NCBI GenBank assembly: GCA_017990305.1
Contig: JAGNOB010000059.1
Location: 1 to 8,092 of the forward strand
Direction of reading: 5' to 3'
Length of the DNA: 8,092 nt
Source of the DNA: Leucobacter sp.
Lineage (GTDB): Bacteria; Actinomycetota; Actinomycetes; Actinomycetales; Microbacteriaceae
Positions 1 to 6,090 of the stretch are shown piece by piece (position 1 is the stretch's first letter; each line of letters starts with the position of its first letter). The notes beneath the pieces are model-generated. The model worked only from the letters and a program-made list of their open reading frames with translations, had not been told where the DNA came from and ran no database searches. The translations under genes were made by a program, and so were the position numbers.

Positions 1-76
1 TGACTACGAGTACGAGGACTTCGATGTCGTGGGGTACGTACACCACCCCGGTATCAAGGCTCCGGTGGCGGTCTAA
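1..76 (+). CDS. thyA: Thymidylate synthase ThyA, C-terminal end (partial)
   Basis: Only the last 24 complete codons and the TAA stop (74-76) are inside the window; the gene begins upstream. The visible protein ends in DYEYEDFDVVGYVHHPGIKA followed by PVAV. The closing H-P-x-I-K-A-P-V-A-hydrophobic tail is the well-known ThyA C-terminus, which folds over the active site during methylation of dUMP by methylene-tetrahydrofolate. The final residue here is Val where E. coli has Ile. The reaction yields dTMP and dihydrofolate, and the gene two bases downstream encodes the enzyme that recycles dihydrofolate, so the two should be co-transcribed. The catalytic cysteine lies outside the window. Identification from so short a piece is still firm because the tail is diagnostic and the neighbour is DHFR. 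Confidence 0.93.
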   Translation, partial: DYEYEDFDVVGYVHHPGIKAPVAV

Positions 77-78
77 TT

Positions 79-573
79 TTGCTAGGTATGATTTGGGCCG
101 AGGCCCGCGGGGGAGCGATTGGCAGAGACGGCGAAATGCCGTGGCACCTTCCTGAGGACCTTGCACACTTTAAGCGATCGACGCTTGGCGCGCCCGTCAT
201 CATGGGGCGGCGCACGTGGGAGTCGCTTCCCGAGCGGTTCCGGCCGCTGCCGGGGCGGGACAACATCGTGGTTACACGCGACCCCCAGTACGCGGCAGAC
301 GGTGCCACGACCGCACCCTCGCTGACCGCCGCACTGGAGACGCTCGACGGTGTCGACGCCTGGATTATGGGGGGCGGAGAGCTGTACCGCGCGGCGATGC
401 CTCACGCGACGGATCTTCTCGTCACCCGCATCGAACTCGACGTCGCCGACGCCGACACTTTCGCGCCGGACATCGGGCCTGAGTGGGCACTCGTCGACTC
501 AGGCGAGCCGCTCCTCGCCGTCAGCGGCCTCGAATACCGGTTCGAGCGGTATCAGCGACGAGAGACCCCGTAG
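79..573 (+). CDS. dfrA: Dihydrofolate reductase (type I), TTG start
   Basis: Reduces dihydrofolate to tetrahydrofolate with NADPH in the cytosol and is the target of trimethoprim. The 164 aa product is of normal length. Visible family landmarks are the N-terminal strand LGMIWAEARGGAIG; the substrate-binding core G18-E-M-P-W22-H-L-P-E-D27-L-A-H-F-K32, with D27 as the catalytic acid in the same number as E. coli D27; the NADPH-binding V-I-M-G-R-R-T-W-E-S (40-49); the P-L-P-G-R segment (56-60); the glycine motif I-M-G-G-G-E-L-Y (96-103); and T116 in the L-L-V-T-R-I-E strand. It is close to the mycobacterial enzyme. The start is TTG at 79, two bases after the thyA stop, with a weak purine-rich GGTGGCGG (64-71) upstream. 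The next candidate, ATG at 88, would delete part of the first beta strand, so TTG is preferred. Translation is probably coupled to thyA. The family is certain; the exact start is less so. Confidence 0.95.
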   Translation: MLGMIWAEARGGAIGRDGEMPWHLPEDLAHFKRSTLGAPVIMGRRTWESLPERFRPLPGRDNIVVTRDPQYAADGATTAPSLTAALETLDGVDAWIMGGGELYRAAMPHATDLLVTRIELDVADADTFAPDIGPEWALVDSGEPLLAVSGLEYRFERYQRRETP

Positions 574-594
574 CAGACACTTTTCGACGCGCTG

Positions 595-607
595 GCCTCG
601 CGGAGGC
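595..607. repeat. Short inverted repeat upstream of dapA
   Basis: GCCTC-GCG-GAGGC is a perfect five-base inverted repeat with a three-base loop in the 57-base gap between dfrA and dapA. No T-run follows, so it is a poor intrinsic terminator. If dapA transcription begins at its start codon, the repeat covers about -36 to -24. That is where a -35 element or an operator would lie, and no TTGACA-like -35 is visible there. Chance occurrence in GC-rich DNA is possible. Confidence 0.3.
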
Positions 608-618
608 GACTGATCCGG

Positions 619-631
619 TAGCCTAGTGAAG
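619..631 (+). promoter_or_regulatory. Probable leaderless promoter of dapA (-10 TAGCCT)
   Basis: TAGCCT (619-624) fits the actinobacterial -10 pattern TANNNT and is followed by six bases and then the GTG start codon at 631. This places the predicted transcription start on the first base of the start codon. The bases before GTG (AGTGAA) contain no Shine-Dalgarno sequence, which supports a leaderless mRNA. No convincing -35 box is seen. dapA would then have its own promoter and would not rely only on read-through from thyA-dfrA. Confidence 0.55.
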
Positions 632-1608
632 TGGCAAACGTAGAGAATCCTTTCGGGCAGGTGCTCGTCGCTCTCATCACCCCCTTCGATTCCGAGGGTG
701 AGGTTGATTGGGCTGCGACCGAACAGCACATCGAAGACTGCATCGTGAGTGGGGCCGACGGCATCGTCGTCACCGGCACCACTGGCGAAACGTCGACACT
801 CACTGACCCTGAAAAGCTCAAACTTGTTGAGGTCGCAAAGTCCGTCAGCAGTGGCCGCGCCAAGATCATCACTGGTGGTGGCTCCAACGAGACCGCGCAC
901 GCCATCGAGATGTACAAGGCCAGCGAGAAGGCCGGCGCAGACGGTGTCATGATCGTCACGCCGTACTACAACAAGCCGACCCAGGCGGGCCTGCTCACGC
1001 ACTTCCGCATGGTTGCTGACGCGACAGATCTCCCCGTGATCCTCTACGACATTCCCGGCCGCGCCGGAGTGCCGATCAAGTACGAGACCATCCTCCGCCT
1101 CGCAAAGCACCCGAACATCCTTGCGGTCAAGGATGCAAAGGGCGACTTCAGCGAGGTCAGCCGTGTGCTCAACCAGACCGACCTCATGTACTTCTCTGGC
1201 GACGACCCGAACGTGCTCCCGCACCTGTCCATCGGGGCGACTGGCCTCATCGGCGTGACAGCAAACATCGCAGCGGCCCCGTACCGGGCGATGATTGACG
1301 CGGTAAACGCCGGCGATCTTCAGACCGCGCGCGCTGCCCACCAGCAGCTCGAACCACTCGTACGCGCAGCCATGACCCACGTCCCAGGTACTGTCGCGGT
1401 AAAATACATCCTGCACGGCCTCGGCCGTATCTCGAGCCCCCGCGTTCGGCTTCCGCTTGTCGGGCCGGAAGAGTGGGAAGCCGCGCTCATCGAAGACGAC
1501 CTCGCGCTCGTTCGCGATCTGCCAGGCGTCGACCTTTCAAACTTCAGGCCGGACCGCAACGCGGCTGCCGGCGGTGCCCTGCCCAAGATTGCAGGCACCA
1601 CCCGCTAA
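631..1608 (+). CDS. dapA: 4-hydroxy-tetrahydrodipicolinate synthase (DapA)
   Basis: Condenses pyruvate with aspartate semialdehyde in the first committed step of the diaminopimelate/lysine pathway; a cytosolic TIM-barrel aldolase of the NAL/DapA family. The 325 aa product carries every catalytic landmark, each offset by six from E. coli. These are G-T-T-G-E-T-S-T-L with T50 and T51 (E. coli T44/T45); T-P-Y-Y-N-K-P with Y113 (Y107); I-L-Y-D-I-P-G-R with Y139 and R144 (Y133/R138); and the Schiff-base lysine K167 in A-V-K-D-A (K161). The complete active site argues for DapA over other NAL aldolases. The C-terminal tail after about residue 300 is somewhat long and Ala/Gly-rich. The GTG start has no SD and sits six bases after a -10 hexamer. 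rnj follows 14 bases downstream, a pairing also found in Mycobacterium. If the organism has a B-type cell wall, the pathway may serve lysine supply more than wall diaminopimelate, but this is only inference. Confidence 0.97.
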   Translation: MANVENPFGQVLVALITPFDSEGEVDWAATEQHIEDCIVSGADGIVVTGTTGETSTLTDPEKLKLVEVAKSVSSGRAKIITGGGSNETAHAIEMYKASEKAGADGVMIVTPYYNKPTQAGLLTHFRMVADATDLPVILYDIPGRAGVPIKYETILRLAKHPNILAVKDAKGDFSEVSRVLNQTDLMYFSGDDPNVLPHLSIGATGLIGVTANIAAAPYRAMIDAVNAGDLQTARAAHQQLEPLVRAAMTHVPGTVAVKYILHGLGRISSPRVRLPLVGPEEWEAALIEDDLALVRDLPGVDLSNFRPDRNAAAGGALPKIAGTTR

Positions 1609-1612
1609 TAAC

Positions 1613-1618
1613 AGGAGG
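1613..1618 (+). promoter_or_regulatory. Strong Shine-Dalgarno site for rnj
   Basis: AGGAGG is a full match to the anti-SD and lies four bases before GTG 1623. It decides the start of ribonuclease J: the open frame runs back to 1473 inside dapA, but the upstream part is a frame shadow of dapA. It is the best SD in the window, in contrast to the SD-less dapA and ftsK starts. Confidence 0.85.
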
Positions 1619-1622
1619 CCCA

Positions 1623-3299
1623 GTGCCCAACCCCCCTTACGCTCCGCCCAAGCTCAAAAAGGGCACGCTTCGCATTACGCCACTCGGCGGCCTCGGAGAG
1701 GTCGGCCGCAACATGACCGTCTACGAAATCGACGGCAAGTTGCTAGTGGTTGATTGTGGTGTGCTTTTCCCCGAGGAGCATCAGCCGGGTGTCGACCTTA
1801 TTCTTCCCGACATCACGCTGATTGAGGATCGACTCCAGGACATCGTTGCGGTCGTGCTCACACACGGTCACGAGGATCACATTGGTGGCGTACCGTACCT
1901 GCTCAAGCGCCGCGAGGACATTCCCCTCGTCGGTTCGAAGCTGACCCTCGCGTTCATCGAGGCGAAGCTGAAGGAGCACCGCATCAAGCCGAAGACCCAC
2001 CTTGTCGCCGAGGGCGATCGCGTGAAGTTCGGACCGTTTGACCTCGAATTCATCGCGGTGAACCACTCGATCCCAGACGCTCTCGCGGTTGCGATCCGCA
2101 CCGACGCCGGCATGGTGATCGGTACGGGCGACTTCAAGATGGATCAGCTGCCCCTTGATGGCCGCATCACTGACCTGCGTGCATTTGCGCGCCTCGGCGA
2201 AGAGGGCGTTGACCTCTTCATGACTGACTCCACGAACGCCGAGGTTCCCGGCTTCACGGCGCTCGAGAAGGACATCGGTCCCGTACTCGAGCGGGTCATC
2301 GAGAAGTCAACCGGCAAGGTCGTGGTTGCGAGCTTCTCGAGCCACGTGCACCGCGTCCAGCAGGTACTCGATGCTGCGTCGAAGAACGGACGCCGCGTGG
2401 TGCTGCTTGGCCGCTCGATGGTGCGGAACATGAAGATCGCCTCCGATCTCGGGTTCCTGAACGTACCTGAGGGCGTAGTCGTCGACCTCAAGAAGAGCGG
2501 CGATATTCCCGACCACCGCATCGTCTACATGTCGACGGGCTCGCAGGGCGAGCCGATGGCTGTGCTGAGTCGCATGGTGAACAAGGAGCACCAGGTTGAG
2601 GTGGGGGAGGGCGACACCGTCATCCTCGCGTCGAGCCTGATTCCCGGCAATGAGAACTCGGTCTTCCGCATTATCAATGGCCTCATGAAGCTCGGCGCAA
2701 ATGTCGTGCACAAGGGCAACGCGAACGTCCACGTCTCGGGCCACGCTTCGGCGGGCGAGCTCATGTACTGCTACAACATCGTTCGCCCGAAGAACGTCAT
2801 GCCGATCCACGGCGAGTACCGACACCTCATCGCAAACGCAGGCGTCGCGATCGAAACCGGTGTTCCGCAGAATCGTACGATCATCGCGGAAAACGGCACG
2901 GTTGTAGATCTCAGCGATGGCGTCGCTCGCGAGGTTGGTCAGCTGAAGATCGACTTTATTTACGTTGATGGCAAGAGCGTCGGAAAGGTCACGGACGACG
3001 ATCTCCGTGACCGTCGCACCCTCGCTGAGGAAGGCTTCATCTCGGTCATCACCGTCGTAGAAACGACGCTGGGTCAGATCGTTTCGGGCCCCGAGATCCA
3101 CGCGAAGGGCGTGGCCGAGGCCGATCATGTCTTCGAGAAGATCAAGCCGCAGGTTGCTGACGCGATTGAGAAGGCAATGAAGGAGGGCGTGACTGATTCG
3201 CACGCGCTCCAGCAGGTCGTCCGTCGCACAGTTGGGCGCTGGGTTGGTACGAAGCTGCGCCGCAAGGCGATGATCGTTCCTGTCGTGGTGGTGGTATAG
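1623..3299 (+). CDS. rnj: Ribonuclease J
   Basis: A metallo-beta-lactamase/beta-CASP ribonuclease with 5'-3' exo- and endonuclease activity in mRNA decay and rRNA maturation, working in the cytosol. The 558 aa product is the usual length. The order is an MBL core (about 15-200), an inserted beta-CASP domain (about 210-360), the end of the MBL core (to about 430) and a C-terminal domain (about 440-558). Metal ligands are visible: H81-x-H83-x-D85-H86 in L-T-H-G-H-E-D-H-I-G-G, H148 in V-N-H-S-I, D170 in G-T-G-D-F, and H396 in P-I-H-G-E-Y-R-H. The H-V-S-G-H-A motif (370-375) is typical of the beta-CASP group. GTG 1623 is chosen because of the AGGAGG just upstream. The protein ends in five valines encoded partly by repeated GTG codons, which also form the weak purine-rich leader for the next gene. 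It is transcribed with dapA and probably with the aminoacyltransferase gene that starts two bases after its stop. Confidence 0.97.
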   Translation: MPNPPYAPPKLKKGTLRITPLGGLGEVGRNMTVYEIDGKLLVVDCGVLFPEEHQPGVDLILPDITLIEDRLQDIVAVVLTHGHEDHIGGVPYLLKRREDIPLVGSKLTLAFIEAKLKEHRIKPKTHLVAEGDRVKFGPFDLEFIAVNHSIPDALAVAIRTDAGMVIGTGDFKMDQLPLDGRITDLRAFARLGEEGVDLFMTDSTNAEVPGFTALEKDIGPVLERVIEKSTGKVVVASFSSHVHRVQQVLDAASKNGRRVVLLGRSMVRNMKIASDLGFLNVPEGVVVDLKKSGDIPDHRIVYMSTGSQGEPMAVLSRMVNKEHQVEVGEGDTVILASSLIPGNENSVFRIINGLMKLGANVVHKGNANVHVSGHASAGELMYCYNIVRPKNVMPIHGEYRHLIANAGVAIETGVPQNRTIIAENGTVVDLSDGVAREVGQLKIDFIYVDGKSVGKVTDDDLRDRRTLAEEGFISVITVVETTLGQIVSGPEIHAKGVAEADHVFEKIKPQVADAIEKAMKEGVTDSHALQQVVRRTVGRWVGTKLRRKAMIVPVVVVV

Positions 3300-3301
3300 C
3301 G

Positions 3302-4372
3302 GTGGATCAACTCCGCTTCGCTTCCGCGGATGAAATCGCACGTTGGGACGAGCTCGTTGAGCTCGCTCCCGGCGGCGGTGAAATCTGGCAGAGTCACGAG
3401 TATGCCGAGGTAAAGCGCCACCAGCGCTATACGCCGCGGTTCATTTGTGGGGAGGACTTCCCAGCAACGCTCGTGCTAGAGAAGCGGATCCCGCTGCTCG
3501 GCCGGTTCTGGTATGTCCCGGGGGGCCCCGACGCGTCGGTTGACGCGAGCGGTACTGCTATGGGCGCAGCGGAGTTCGTCGCGCGTGGAAAGCGGCTTGC
3601 TGACTTCGCGCGGGCCGAGGGCGTGTTCCTCCTAAAGGTGGAGCCGCGACTGCTCGCGAGTGACGAGACGTTTGCCACACTGCGCGCAGCTGGCTACGAC
3701 CCAGCGCCGCATGTGTTGCCGCACGTATCCACGATCATTCTTGACATTTCGGGTGACGAGGATGCCATTATGGCGGGCTTCTCAGCGAGCACTCGTACGA
3801 AGATTCGCAAGGCTGATCGCGAGGGATTTGACGTGCGCCGCGTCGAAGCAAGCGAGGCGAATTGCCGCATCATGTTCGACCTGCTCTCCGGCACTGCCGA
3901 GGACAAGTTCGAGCTGCGCCCCTATGAGTACTTCCGTGACTTTTGGCAGGGCTTCCAAGCCGCCGGCCGCGGGCAGCTCGTGATCGGCTACGACGGTGAC
4001 GTTCCGGTCGCCGGGATGTTTGCGACCGCGCTCGGGCAGACAAGCGGCTATAAAGACGGCGCATCGGCGAAGGCGAAGCTTCCGACCGGCGCCATGTACC
4101 GGATGCAGCTGGAGCTCATTCGCTGGGGCAAAGAGCAGGGCGCGACCAGGCACGACCTCATTGGTACGCCGCCGAGCGACAAGCTCGATGACAAGAATCA
4201 CCGGCTGTACGGTGTCGGTCAGTACAAGCTGCGGCTCTCAAAAGACGTGACAGATTTTGTCGGCACCCTTGACCTGGCGCTGAAGCCTGGCAAAGCGAAG
4301 GCTTGGCGGGCGGTGGGCGATCGCTTGGCCCGTCGCTACACGCTCGCGACCCGCAAGGACGTGTTCTACTAA
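3302..4372 (+). CDS. FemAB-family lipid II aminoacyltransferase (peptidoglycan bridge)
   Basis: Family members transfer an amino acid from aminoacyl-tRNA to the stem peptide of lipid II on the inner face of the membrane, building the interpeptide bridge. The 356 aa protein shows the paired-GNAT Fem layout. Domain 1 opens with E-I-W-Q-S-H-E-Y-A-E-V-K (27-38) and Y-V-P-G-G-P (71-76). The junction has S-T-R-T-K-I-R-K-A-D-R-E-G (163-175). Domain 2 has G-Y-K-D-G-A-S (249-255) and Y-G-V-G-Q-Y-K (303-309). No long coiled-coil arm is present, resembling the compact Weissella FemX type rather than Staphylococcus FemA. There is no signal peptide or membrane segment, as expected for a cytosolic enzyme. 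The GTG start follows the rnj stop by two bases with no clear SD, so translation is probably coupled. The stop overlaps the murJ ATG (TAATG), linking it to lipid II export. The amino acid added cannot be read from sequence; in Microbacteriaceae with B-type walls a glycine or a diamino acid could be involved, but this is inference. Confidence 0.85.
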   Translation: MDQLRFASADEIARWDELVELAPGGGEIWQSHEYAEVKRHQRYTPRFICGEDFPATLVLEKRIPLLGRFWYVPGGPDASVDASGTAMGAAEFVARGKRLADFARAEGVFLLKVEPRLLASDETFATLRAAGYDPAPHVLPHVSTIILDISGDEDAIMAGFSASTRTKIRKADREGFDVRRVEASEANCRIMFDLLSGTAEDKFELRPYEYFRDFWQGFQAAGRGQLVIGYDGDVPVAGMFATALGQTSGYKDGASAKAKLPTGAMYRMQLELIRWGKEQGATRHDLIGTPPSDKLDDKNHRLYGVGQYKLRLSKDVTDFVGTLDLALKPGKAKAWRAVGDRLARRYTLATRKDVFY

Positions 4373-5964
4373 TGGCCTCAGCCCTGCAGCGCGCGAGCGC
4401 GATCATGGCCTCGGGCACAATGGTTTCACGCATCCTCGGATTCGTGAAGACTGCGCTGCTGGGCATCGCAATCGGACAGCTCTCCCGCTCGGCCGACGCG
4501 TTTGCGAACGGCAATATTCTGCCGAACACGCTGTACATGCTGCTCGCTGGCGGCATGCTCAACGCGATCCTTGTGCCGCAGATCGTGAAGTCGGTACAGC
4601 ACGCTGACGGCGGCAAGGCCTACCTCAACAAGGTGCTCACGCTTGTGTCAGTCGCGCTGTTCGCTGTCACTGCGCTCGCGATGCTCGGGGCTCCGTTGAT
4701 TCTGCAATTACTGACGCCAGGATGGCCTGAACCGCAGCGCGTACTCGCGATAGCGTTTGCCTACTGGTGCATCCCGCAGATTATGTTTTACGGCTGGTAC
4801 ACCGTGCTGGGGGAGGCCCTCAACGCGAAGAACGTGTTCGGGCCGTTTACCTGGGCTCCGGCTATCGCGAATGTTGTCGCCATCGCTGGAATCCTCGCCT
4901 ACATCCTGCTGTTTGGCACGAGCAACAACCCGCCGATTGAGCAGTGGACACCGCTCTCGATCGGGATCCTTGGTGGGAGCGCGACGCTCGGTATTGCGGC
5001 TCAGGCACTCATTCTCATCGTTCCCTGGCGCCGGGCAGGGCTCTCGTTTCGGCCCGATTTCAAGTGGCGAGGCGTGGGGCTCAGGCAGACAGGGCGAACC
5101 GCATTCTGGGCGCTGCTGACTGCGACGCTCATGACGATCGGTGGGCTCGTTGCGACGCCCATTATGAACATGGCGTCGGGCGAGGGGCCGGCGACAGCCG
5201 CGTTGCAGAACATCTGGTTGGTGTTCATGTTGCCGCACTCGGTGATCGCGGTGTCGCTCGTCACCGCCTACTTCACGAGACTGTCGGAGCTCGGGCAGAC
5301 GGGGAACATTCCGGAGTTTCGCGAAGCGTACCGTGCTGCCGCGAAACAGGTCACCATGCTTATGCTGTTTGCGGCGACACTGATGTTCATGGCTGCACCG
5401 TTTGTGACCCGCGTGCTGTGGCCGACGGGAACAGCAGAGGGCATCGAAGCGATGGCGCTTGTGATGCGTGTCTACTCGATCGGTCTCGCCGCGTATAGCC
5501 TCATGTTTACTACGCAACGCGCGTTCTTTGCATTGTCAGACGCGCGAACGCCGTTCGCCTTCATCACTGCGCAGCTCATCGCGCTGATCGTCGGGCTACT
5601 GATTGCCGTGAACTTTGTTGACGCTGCGCACATCGGTGTGACCTACGCTGCGATCTGGACGGCTTCGACTATCGGGCAGGCGTTGCTCGCGCTGTGGCTT
5701 CTGCGCCGAAGGCTCGGCAGCATCGGCGGCAGCGACCTCGCTTCAAGTGTGGTGCGCTATCTGATCGCTGCGGTGCCGACGCTCATAGTAGGCATGCTGC
5801 TGTACGGCCTCGCGACAGGTTTGGTTCCCGACTACGGTCTGATGCTCGCCGTGGTCTTTGCGCTCGCAATCTCGGCGGTTATGGGGGTCGTATATATCAC
5901 GATGCTCGTGCTTCTCCGGGTGCCAGAGGCGCGGGCAATCCTGCGGCGAGTCGTAAAGCGCTAA
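4372..5964 (+). CDS. murJ: MurJ/MviN-type lipid II flippase
   Basis: A polytopic membrane protein of the MOP superfamily, expected to flip lipid II from the inner to the outer face of the membrane for wall synthesis. The 530 aa protein is hydrophobic throughout, with about 14 predicted membrane segments. It shows family motifs S-R-I-L-G-F (19-24), A-D-A-F (41-44), L-P-N (50-52), G-G-M-L-N-A-I-L-V-P-Q (60-70) and the re-entrant-helix region G-E-A-L-N-A-K (147-153). R20 aligns with E. coli R18 and D42 with D39. E. coli R24, R52/R53 and E57 are replaced (K26, Y55/M56, G60), and the Y-A-D-R-L segment around R270 is absent; I recall similar replacement in actinobacterial MurJ. There is no C-terminal pseudokinase domain like that of mycobacterial MurJ. 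The ATG start overlaps the preceding stop by one base, with AAGGA (4355-4359) 12 bases upstream. In many actinobacteria the main murJ is near oriC, so this could be a second copy. Family firm, essential role uncertain. Confidence 0.88.
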   Translation: MASALQRASAIMASGTMVSRILGFVKTALLGIAIGQLSRSADAFANGNILPNTLYMLLAGGMLNAILVPQIVKSVQHADGGKAYLNKVLTLVSVALFAVTALAMLGAPLILQLLTPGWPEPQRVLAIAFAYWCIPQIMFYGWYTVLGEALNAKNVFGPFTWAPAIANVVAIAGILAYILLFGTSNNPPIEQWTPLSIGILGGSATLGIAAQALILIVPWRRAGLSFRPDFKWRGVGLRQTGRTAFWALLTATLMTIGGLVATPIMNMASGEGPATAALQNIWLVFMLPHSVIAVSLVTAYFTRLSELGQTGNIPEFREAYRAAAKQVTMLMLFAATLMFMAAPFVTRVLWPTGTAEGIEAMALVMRVYSIGLAAYSLMFTTQRAFFALSDARTPFAFITAQLIALIVGLLIAVNFVDAAHIGVTYAAIWTASTIGQALLALWLLRRRLGSIGGSDLASSVVRYLIAAVPTLIVGMLLYGLATGLVPDYGLMLAVVFALAISAVMGVVYITMLVLLRVPEARAILRRVVKR

Positions 5965-6017
5965 TTGACACTCGGGAGTTTTCTGGGAGGCGGATCTAGA
6001 AACCCTGAAGCTCAACT

Positions 6018-6028
6018 GGTAAGTTACC
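6018..6028. promoter_or_regulatory. Palindrome GGTAAGTTACC, candidate operator of the M23 gene
   Basis: The 126-base gap before the M23 peptidase gene contains a perfect 5+1+5 palindrome, GGTAA-G-TTACC. It overlaps a TANNNT-like TAAGTT (6020-6025) and lies just before GATAGT (6032-6037), either of which could be a -10 element. A palindrome over or beside a promoter suggests a dimeric regulator. The reverse strand reads GTAAC, a half-site resembling what I recall of the MtrA response regulator that controls wall hydrolases in actinobacteria, but a second good half-site is not evident. This is a candidate only. Confidence 0.35.
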
Positions 6029-6072
6029 GACGATAGTTGTTTGCCTGAACCGGCAGCAGCACCCACGATCAC

Positions 6073-6078
6073 AGGGAG
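6073..6078 (+). promoter_or_regulatory. Shine-Dalgarno site of the M23 peptidase gene
   Basis: AGGGAG lies 12 bases before ATG 6091, slightly far but the only purine-rich SD match in the leader. Together with the intact signal peptide that follows, it supports ATG 6091 as the start. Confidence 0.5.
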
Positions 6079-6090
6079 CGAGATCTCACG

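Noticed and set aside
499..1416. 305-codon open frame on the minus strand opposite dapA
   Set aside because: It lies antisense to a complete DapA with all catalytic residues. Its translation is His/Arg/Val-rich with no recognisable family, which is typical of a shadow of high-GC codon use.
1473..1622. Upstream extension of the RNase J frame inside dapA
   Set aside because: The 50 extra residues are Arg/Ala-rich and overlap the real DapA C-terminus. The perfect AGGAGG at 1613-1618 places the start at GTG 1623.
2307..3341. 344-codon open frame on the minus strand opposite rnj
   Set aside because: Antisense to conserved RNase J sequence; composition is rich in Arg, Asp, His and Val without any domain pattern. 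A shadow frame.
4303..4371. Upstream extension of the murJ frame inside the FemAB gene
   Set aside because: The added 23 residues are Gly/Arg-rich and not MurJ-like. ATG 4372 begins the usual N-terminus and overlaps the stop of the preceding gene.
4708..5517. 269-codon open frame on the minus strand opposite murJ
   Set aside because: Its very Arg/His/Pro-rich composition mirrors hydrophobic codons of the membrane protein on the other strand, with no family resemblance.
5965..5970. TTGACA right after the murJ stop as a -35 box
   Set aside because: A perfect consensus, but no TANNNT-like -10 is found 16-18 bases downstream (the sequence there is AGGCGG), so it is probably fortuitous.
5999..6025. 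GAAAC-N19-GTT as an ECF sigma factor promoter
   Set aside because: It resembles SigE/SigR-type sites only loosely (GAAAC in place of GGAAC/GGAAT, spacing 19), and such loose matches are common.
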